NCBI GenBank assembly: GCA_902791885.1
Contig: CADAXO010000100.1
Span: 1-11,763, forward strand
DNA: 11,763 bases
Direction of reading: 5' to 3'
Origin: Oscillospiraceae bacterium
Lineage (GTDB): Bacteria; Bacillota_A; Clostridia; Saccharofermentanales; Saccharofermentanaceae
Part shown: piece after piece, positions 7,393 to 11,763 of the stretch
Layout: every line of letters begins with the position of its first letter
Numbering within the stretch: the stretch's first letter is position 1
Program-made: the position numbers and the translations under genes
The notes under the pieces: model-generated
What the model saw: only the letters and a program-made list of their open reading frames with translations
What the model was told of the DNA's origin: nothing
Databases searched by the model: none

Positions 7393-7605
7393 TTGATACC
7401 ACTAACCTATGCTGACCCGGGTCAGGAGAACATAGTAAAGAAGATCGGCGGAAGTCCCGATGTCAAAAGACATCTCTCGGATCTGGGCTTCACCCCGGGA
7501 GGCAGTGTTACTTTAATCAGCATTCTCAACGGGAACATTATCGTCAAGGTCAAAGAATCGAGGATCGCATTAAGCGAGGACCTCGCGAGAAAAGTATTTG
7601 TCTAG
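7393..7605 (+). CDS. feoA: FeoA-domain protein, first of two (TTG start)
   Basis: This is a 70-residue SH3-like FeoA protein, a small cytoplasmic partner of the FeoB iron transporter. The core GGSPDVKRHLSDLGFTPGGS and the closing ESRIALSEDLARKVFV fit the family. It lacks the APLGDPIEV stretch of the second copy and ends in the simpler NGNIIVKVKESRIAL pattern often seen in the first of paired FeoA genes. I chose the TTG at 7393 because AGGAGG lies 7 nt before it (7380-7385) and MIPLTYADPGQE is a sensible N-terminus. An upstream in-frame TTG at 7333 would place 20 codons inside the operator boxes and has no ribosome site. It is the first gene of the iron operon. Confidence 0.88.
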   Translation: MIPLTYADPGQENIVKKIGGSPDVKRHLSDLGFTPGGSVTLISILNGNIIVKVKESRIALSEDLARKVFV

Positions 7606-7630
7606 TTATAAATTTTGAGGAGGAGAATAT

Positions 7631-7870
7631 ATGAAGACATTGAAGGATGCCGGGATCGGAAGCACCGTTAAGGTGGTTAAGCTTCACGGCGAAGGTGCGA
7701 TCAAAAGACGCATCATGGACATGGGCCTTACAAAAGGAACAGAGGTCTATGTAAGAAAAGTTGCTCCCTTAGGTGACCCTATCGAGGTCACGGTAAGAGG
7801 TTACGAACTCTCCATCAGAAAAGGCGATGCCGAATTGGTAGAGATCGAGGAAGGAGCGTCTGAAGTATGA
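7631..7870 (+). CDS. feoA: FeoA-domain protein, second of two
   Basis: This is a 79-residue FeoA protein with the full family pattern: LHGEGAIKRRIMDMGLTKGT, then APLGDPIEVTVRGYELSIRK, near the C-terminus. It likely binds FeoB and modulates Fe2+ transport from the cytoplasmic side. The ATG at 7631 follows GAGGAGGAG at close spacing, the best ribosome site in the operon. The stop codon overlaps the feoB start by 4 nt (ATGA at 7867-7870), so the two are translationally coupled. The two FeoA copies are clearly diverged paralogues, which suggests distinct roles, possibly as a heteromeric partner of FeoB. Confidence 0.95.
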   Translation: MKTLKDAGIGSTVKVVKLHGEGAIKRRIMDMGLTKGTEVYVRKVAPLGDPIEVTVRGYELSIRKGDAELVEIEEGASEV

Positions 7871-10257
7871 AGATCGCTTTAGCAGGTAACCCGAACAGCG
7901 GTAAGACAACTTTATTCAACGCATTAACAGGCTCCAATCAGTTCGTAGGTAACTGGCCCGGAGTTACAGTCGAGAAGAAGGAAGGTAAGCTTAAGAAGCA
8001 CGACGATGTTGAGATCATCGACCTTCCCGGTATCTACTCCCTCTCCCCTTACACATTGGAGGAAGTAGTAGCAAGAAACTATCTCATTAACGAGCGTCCC
8101 GATGCGATCCTTAACATCGTGGACGGAACCAATCTTGAACGCAATCTTTACCTCACCACCCAGCTCATCGAACTCGGCATCCCGGTTGTAATGGCTATCA
8201 ACATGATGGACGTCGTAAGAAAGAACGGCGACGAGCTCAACACAAAAGAGCTTGCCGAGAAGATGGGCTGCGACATGATCGAGATCTCGGCATTAAAGAA
8301 CGAGAAAACGATCGAAGCAGCAGAGCTTGCCATCAAAGCAGCAAAGGCGTCCAAGAAGATCCCTATGCACACATTCTCAGGCCCGGTCGAACATGCACTC
8401 GCACACATCGAGGAAGCTATCGTTCACGACCTTCCCGAGGAGCAGCAGCGCTGGTATGCGATCAAGGTGTTCGAGCGTGACGATAAGGTCCTCGAGAAGC
8501 TTAATATTCCTGAGGAGAAGCGCGCTCACATCGAGCATGATATACAGGCTGCAGAAACCGAACTTGATGACGATGCGGAAAGCATCATTACCAATGAAAG
8601 ATATGTATATATCGCAGAGCTTTTAAGAGGCATCTACAAGAAGAAGGATGCACACGCTCTTTCCACTTCAGATAAGATCGACCGCATCATCACAAACAGA
8701 TGGCTTGGTCTTCCGATCTTCGCTGCAGTCATGTTCGTTATCTACTGGGTAGCGATGGTAGGCGTAGGTGCTCCTGCTACAGACTGGGCTAACGACGGAT
8801 TATTCGGTGACGGATATCACCTTTTCGGAATTGACGGAGGTTATGCTGACGCTGCAGAAGAGTATGCAGATGCAGCTGCTGTAGTCGAAGGCTATGAGGC
8901 ATATGTCGAGGAGAACGGAATTCCCGCAGAAGCATTTACTTTCGAGACAGAAGACGAAGAGACGCTCGAGGTCATCGTAGTTGACTCCTCAGTAGCAGAG
9001 TACGAAGAAGCTGTCGCAGTTCTCGAGTCTTACGACTATGAAGAACCCGACCCGGCAGAGTACGGTGTATGGGTTCCCGGTGTACCTGCACTTGTCGAGA
9101 CATTGCTCGATAAGATCGATTGCGCAGAGTGGGTCAAGAGTCTTGTCCTGGACGGTATCGTAGCAGGTGTCGGCGCAGTATTGGGCTTCGTTCCCCAGAT
9201 GCTCGTTCTCTTCTTTATGCTCGCTTTCGTTGAAGCAAGCGGATACATGGCAAGAGTCGCATTCGTACTCGACCGTGTCTTCAGACGTTTCGGTTTGTCC
9301 GGTAAGAGCTTCATCCCGATCCTCATCGGTACGGGCTGCGGCATTCCGGGTATCATGGCATCACGAACTATCGAGAATGAGCGTGACCGCCGTATGACCA
9401 TCATGACAACAACCTTCATCCCCTGCGGAGCTAAGGTTCCTTTCATCGCCATGATCGCAGGTGCCATCTTCGGCGGAAGCGCATGGATCTCAACAGGTTC
9501 TTACTTCATCGGTATCGCAGCTATCATCTGCTCAGGTATCATCCTCAAGAAGACAAAGATGTTCTCCGGTGAGCCCGCTCCTTTCGTAATGGAGCTTCCC
9601 GCTTACCACTGGCCCACACTTTCCAACGTATTAAGAAGCATGTGGGAAAGAGGCTGGAGCTTCATCAAGAAGGCCGGCACGATCATCCTCCTCTCCACTG
9701 TAGTAATCTGGTTCCTCTCCAGATTCGGATGGACAGACGGAGCATTCGGAATGGTCGAAGAAGAGGATGTTGCAAACAGTATTCTCGCTACAGTCGGCAA
9801 TGCCATCGCATGGCTCTTCATCCCCTTGGGCTGGGGTAACTGGCAGGCAGCCGTAGCTTCTATCACAGGCCTTGTAGCAAAGGAAAATATCGTCGGAACC
9901 ATGGGTGTCCTTTACGGCGCAGAAGGTTCCACTTGGACAGCATTGGGCGAGGCATTCACATCCGCTGCCGGATTGAGCTTCCTTATTTTCAACCTCCTAT
10001 GTGCACCTTGTTTCGCTGCGATCGGCGCTATCAAGCGTGAGATGAACAACGCCAAATGGACTTGGTTCGCCATCGGATATGAATGCGGCTTCGCCTATGT
10101 TACAGCTTTCGTCGTATATCAGATCGGAAGCCTCATCGCAGGTTCGGGAAGCATAATCGGTGCTGTTATCGCCGGTGCACTTGTAGTAGCATTTATATGG
10201 CTTCTCTTCAGACCTTACAAGGAAGCTTCAGTACTTAAGGAGAAAGTAAAAGTATGA
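7867..10257 (+). CDS. feoB: Ferrous iron transporter FeoB with an acidic extracytoplasmic insert
   Basis: This 796-residue membrane protein imports Fe2+. The N-terminal G domain has G1 GNPNSGKT at 7-14, the switch region NWPGVTVE at 29-36, G3 DLPG at 52-55, G4 NMMD at 112-115 and G5 SALK at 141-144. A helical regulatory domain follows to about 275. The membrane part begins at about 279 (WLGLPIFAAVMFVIYW). The first Gate motif contains Cys491 (IGTGCGIPGIMASRT) and Cys520 (PCGAKVP), and the second includes ITGLVAKENIVGTMG. LLCAPCFAAIGAIKREMN carries Cys712 and Cys715. Between the first two membrane segments, residues 326-401 form an extra stretch with about 25 Asp/Glu, 8 Tyr and no Lys or Arg, containing a repeated motif (332-344 and 378-390). 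It overlaps feoA upstream and the Cys-rich gene downstream by 4 nt each. Confidence 0.97.
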   Translation: MKIALAGNPNSGKTTLFNALTGSNQFVGNWPGVTVEKKEGKLKKHDDVEIIDLPGIYSLSPYTLEEVVARNYLINERPDAILNIVDGTNLERNLYLTTQLIELGIPVVMAINMMDVVRKNGDELNTKELAEKMGCDMIEISALKNEKTIEAAELAIKAAKASKKIPMHTFSGPVEHALAHIEEAIVHDLPEEQQRWYAIKVFERDDKVLEKLNIPEEKRAHIEHDIQAAETELDDDAESIITNERYVYIAELLRGIYKKKDAHALSTSDKIDRIITNRWLGLPIFAAVMFVIYWVAMVGVGAPATDWANDGLFGDGYHLFGIDGGYADAAEEYADAAAVVEGYEAYVEENGIPAEAFTFETEDEETLEVIVVDSSVAEYEEAVAVLESYDYEEPDPAEYGVWVPGVPALVETLLDKIDCAEWVKSLVLDGIVAGVGAVLGFVPQMLVLFFMLAFVEASGYMARVAFVLDRVFRRFGLSGKSFIPILIGTGCGIPGIMASRTIENERDRRMTIMTTTFIPCGAKVPFIAMIAGAIFGGSAWISTGSYFIGIAAIICSGIILKKTKMFSGEPAPFVMELPAYHWPTLSNVLRSMWERGWSFIKKAGTIILLSTVVIWFLSRFGWTDGAFGMVEEEDVANSILATVGNAIAWLFIPLGWGNWQAAVASITGLVAKENIVGTMGVLYGAEGSTWTALGEAFTSAAGLSFLIFNLLCAPCFAAIGAIKREMNNAKWTWFAIGYECGFAYVTAFVVYQIGSLIAGSGSIIGAVIAGALVVAFIWLLFRPYKEASVLKEKVKV

Positions 10258-10430
10258 TCGAGTGGCTCGCCGCCAACTGGGGCACGATACTGGTTTCCGT
10301 TATTCTTATTGCCATCATAGGATTAGTAATATATTCTATGATTAGAAATAAGATGAAAGGGAAGTCCTCCTGCAGCTGCGGCTGTAACTGCAGTTCGTGT
10401 CCGGCGGGAGGTATGTGCCACAAGAAATGA
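10254..10430 (+). CDS. FeoB-associated Cys-rich membrane protein
   Basis: This 58-residue protein starts at the ATG overlapping the feoB stop codon (ATGA at 10254-10257). It begins MIEWLAANWG, has one membrane helix at about residues 11-30, then a basic stretch (RNKMKGK), and ends in a Cys-rich tail CSCGCNCSSCPAGGMCHKK with Cys at 40, 42, 44, 46, 49 and 55 and His56. This matches the small FeoB-associated Cys-rich family found downstream of feoB in Firmicutes. The positive-inside rule suggests that the tail faces the cytoplasm, where it could receive Fe2+ from the FeoB pore or act as an oxygen or redox sensor, taking the place of FeoC. The role is inferred. Its stop overlaps the next start by 4 nt, so it is tightly coupled at both ends. 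Confidence 0.9.
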   Translation: MIEWLAANWGTILVSVILIAIIGLVIYSMIRNKMKGKSSCSCGCNCSSCPAGGMCHKK

Positions 10431-10807
10431 CGACCATACAGCAATCAGCAGAAGACTATCTCGAGTGCATCCTGATGTTATCCAAAGAACACGGCGGCGA
10501 CGTTCATGCAATTGATGTGGCCCACGCACTCGAAGTATCGAAGCCGAGCGTAAGCATCGCGATGAAGAAACTTCGTGAAAGAAAGCTCATCACTGTTGAT
10601 GAATCAGGCGCGATCAAGTTCACAAAGGCCGGCAAGAAGATTGCCGAGAACACTTACGCCAAGCACAAACTTCTCAAGGCGATCCTGATCGACATCGGAG
10701 TCGACGTCGACACAGCCGAAGAGGAAGCCTGCATGATAGAACACGTCATATGTGACGACACATACAATAAACTGCTGAAGGCTTTCAACAAAGAAATACC
10801 GGAATAA
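10427..10807 (+). CDS. DtxR-family iron/manganese-dependent repressor
   Basis: This is a 126-residue metalloregulator with an N-terminal winged helix-turn-helix (SAEDYLECILMLSKEHGGDV at 7-26, recognition region VSKPSVSIAMKKLRE at 37-51) and a C-terminal dimerisation/metal domain containing EEEACMIEHVICDD. Starting from the ATG at 10427, Cys102, Glu105 and His106 fall at the same numbers as the primary metal site of Corynebacterium DtxR, and Asp10 replaces its Met10, as Asp8 does in MntR. His80 aligns with the ancillary-site His79, but the Glu83 equivalent is not acidic. There is no SH3 domain, as in MntR. The ATG overlaps the previous stop (ATGA). An upstream in-frame GTG at 10397 or 10415 is possible but adds residues atypical of the family. 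It most likely represses the feo operon when metal is bound. Confidence 0.9.
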   Translation: MTTIQQSAEDYLECILMLSKEHGGDVHAIDVAHALEVSKPSVSIAMKKLRERKLITVDESGAIKFTKAGKKIAENTYAKHKLLKAILIDIGVDVDTAEEEACMIEHVICDDTYNKLLKAFNKEIPE

Positions 10808-10815
10808 AATAATAA

Positions 10816-10845
10816 GTCCCCGCTGCTGAGGCGGGGACATTTTTT
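10816..10845 (+). terminator. Bidirectional Rho-independent terminator between feo operon and rsmE
   Basis: GTCCCCGC and GCGGGGAC form a perfect 8-bp stem around TGCTGAG, followed by A and six T residues, 8 nt after the regulator stop codon. On the opposite strand the same stem is followed by CTTATTATTTTATT, so it can also end the convergent rsmE transcript, whose stop codon is at 10850-10848. Confidence 0.92.
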
Positions 10846-10847
10846 GA

Positions 10848-11574
10848 TCAAAGTTCAAACTCGTAAAGGATCATCGCAAGTACAGCTGCGCCGGCAGTCT
10901 CGGTCCTTAGGATACGTTTGCCGATCGTAACGGTCGCTGCATCAGCCTTGCGCGCGAGTTCCGCCTCACTCTCGTCGAATCCTCCCTCAGGCCCGATAAA
11001 GACCGCGATCTCTTTAAGCTCTTCCCTGTTAAGCTTCGTAAGCTCCTGCCTTAAAGTGGTGCCGCGCTCCTCCTCCCACGGGAAAAGAAATACATCAGCA
11101 CCCTTGGCCTGCTCAACGGCCTTCGCGAAAAGCACAGGTTCCGTAACCTCCGGAATGATACCCCTTCCGCTCTGCCTTGCGGCTTCAAGTGCTATCTTCT
11201 GCCACCTTTCGGTCTTGGACTTCTGCTTCTTTGGTTCATCAGGGCGAACGACGCACCTTGAGGAGAATACAGGGACGATCTTAGTAACGCCGAGCTCAAC
11301 ACATTTTTGAATCGTAAGCTCCATCCTCTCGCCTTTCGAGACGCACTGATAAAGCGTGATATTAACGGGCGGCTCGGACGCGATCGTCTTCCGTGACTTC
11401 GTTCTTGGTGATTGTACTTACCTCGCACAGCGCTTCGATGCCGTCTTTAAGAACGATGGTAAGCTGCTCGCCTTCCCTCATTCGAAGGACCTGCGAGATA
11501 TAGCGCGAATCGTCCTGACCGAGACTAAAAGAACCGCTCCCGGCCTCATGATCTTCCATAAATAAACGTGTCAT
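10848..11574 (-). pseudogene. rsmE: 16S rRNA (uracil-1498-N3) methyltransferase, frameshifted
   Basis: The SAM-dependent SPOUT methyltransferase RsmE modifies U1498 in 16S rRNA. The gene is present in two frames. Codons from ATG 11574 encode the PUA-like N-terminal domain (MTRLFMEDHEAG, ISQVLRMREGEQLTIVLKDG) to a TAA at 11364-11362. The rest continues in another frame with SEPPVNITLYQCVSKGERME, IQKCVELGVTKIVPVFSSRC, EAARQSGRGIIPEV, the SAM loop IGPEGGFDESE and the knot motif RILRTETAGAAVLAMILYEF, ending at 10848. The frames overlap around 11390-11376 (GAA GAC GAT CGC GTC CGA). Removing one base there restores a 241-residue protein reading EDDASEPPVN, a normal RsmE length. No other damage is visible. 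It may be a recent natural mutation or a sequencing/assembly error; a programmed +1 shift is unlikely because I see no slippery site. Confidence 0.85.
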
Positions 11575-11577
11575 GAA

Positions 11578-11763
11578 TTACTTACCTGAATCGGCGAGTT
11601 TATTGAGATTATTGAGTCTGTCCTTCAGGGACTGCAAAGACGTGATCGAGTCGTTGACCTTACTGTCGAACAGGAATCTCGAATTAGCAAGAGACGTAAT
11701 CTCTCCCTTAGGTTCTTCGGGCTTCTCGATATTACTCGTTACAGCGTGCTTAACCTCGTCGGG
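11578..11763 (-). CDS. C-terminal end of an unidentified protein
   Basis: The frame is open from the right window edge for 61 codons to a TAA at 11580-11578, 3 nt before the rsmE ATG. The visible part is hydrophilic (PDEVKHAVTSNIEKPEEPKG, then ITSLANSRFLFD) and ends in a likely amphipathic or coiled-coil helix (VNDSITSLQSLKDRLNNLNK) with heptad-like leucines. I do not recognise it. It does not look like the end of PrmA, which often precedes rsmE in Firmicutes. The tight spacing suggests it is cotranscribed with rsmE. Confidence 0.6.
   Translation of the reverse strand, partial: PDEVKHAVTSNIEKPEEPKGEITSLANSRFLFDSKVNDSITSLQSLKDRLNNLNKLADSGK

Noticed and set aside
9036..9467. A 143-codon open frame on the minus strand
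   Set aside because: It is antisense to the FeoB membrane region, with low-complexity composition and no ribosome site.
10397..10426. Upstream GTG starts (10397 or 10415) for the DtxR-family gene
   Set aside because: GGGAGG is only 3 nt from GTG 10415 and overlaps the region after GTG 10397. The ATG at 10427 gives a family-typical N-terminus, DtxR-like residue numbering and an ATGA overlap.
11192..11428. A 78-codon minus-strand frame across the rsmE frameshift
   Set aside because: This is the third frame. It carries neither RsmE half and has an Arg/Ser-rich composition typical of out-of-frame reading.

Overview
The window looks like a chromosomal segment of a low-to-mid GC Firmicute, most likely a gut or rumen type member of Clostridia (Lachnospiraceae or Ruminococcaceae). 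This is inferred from the MacB/FtsX-type exporter, tandem feoA genes followed by feoB and a small Cys-rich FeoB-associated protein, a DtxR-family regulator, strong AGGAGG ribosome sites and sigma-A promoters. There is no sign of a phage, transposon, CRISPR array, rRNA or tRNA.

Layout. Positions 1-2943 (minus strand) hold an ABC exporter: a large FtsX-like permease cut off by the window edge and its ATPase, read from a near-consensus promoter at about 2995-3022. Positions 3119-6230 (minus) hold a two-gene methionine operon, metE-metF, ending in a Rho-independent terminator. A divergent LysR-type regulator (6365-7261, plus), probably a MetR/MtaR-like activator, shares a 134-bp intergenic region with metE; this region contains a perfect ATAG-N7-CTAT inverted repeat. 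Positions 7289-10845 (plus) hold a five-gene ferrous iron operon: feoA, feoA, feoB, a 58-aa Cys-rich membrane protein and a DtxR-family metalloregulator. Adjacent genes from the second feoA onward overlap by 4 nt, and the operon ends in a strong terminator. Positions 10848-11574 (minus) carry rsmE, broken into two frames by an apparent 1-nt insertion. From 11578 to the window end lies the C-terminal end of an unidentified gene.

How the parts work together. MetF makes 5-methyl-tetrahydrofolate and MetE uses it to methylate homocysteine, with the LysR protein likely sensing methionine status. FeoB imports Fe2+ with FeoA partners, and the regulator at the operon end probably closes a feedback loop through three GTTAG-type inverted repeats in the feo promoter region. 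The most interesting signal is that two repeats of the same type, similarly spaced, lie upstream of the ABC exporter operon. This suggests that the uncharacterised exporter belongs to the same metal-responsive regulon. A second curiosity is a 76-residue insert in FeoB between its first two membrane segments. It has about 25 acidic residues, 8 tyrosines and no lysine or arginine, and contains a 13-residue internal repeat.
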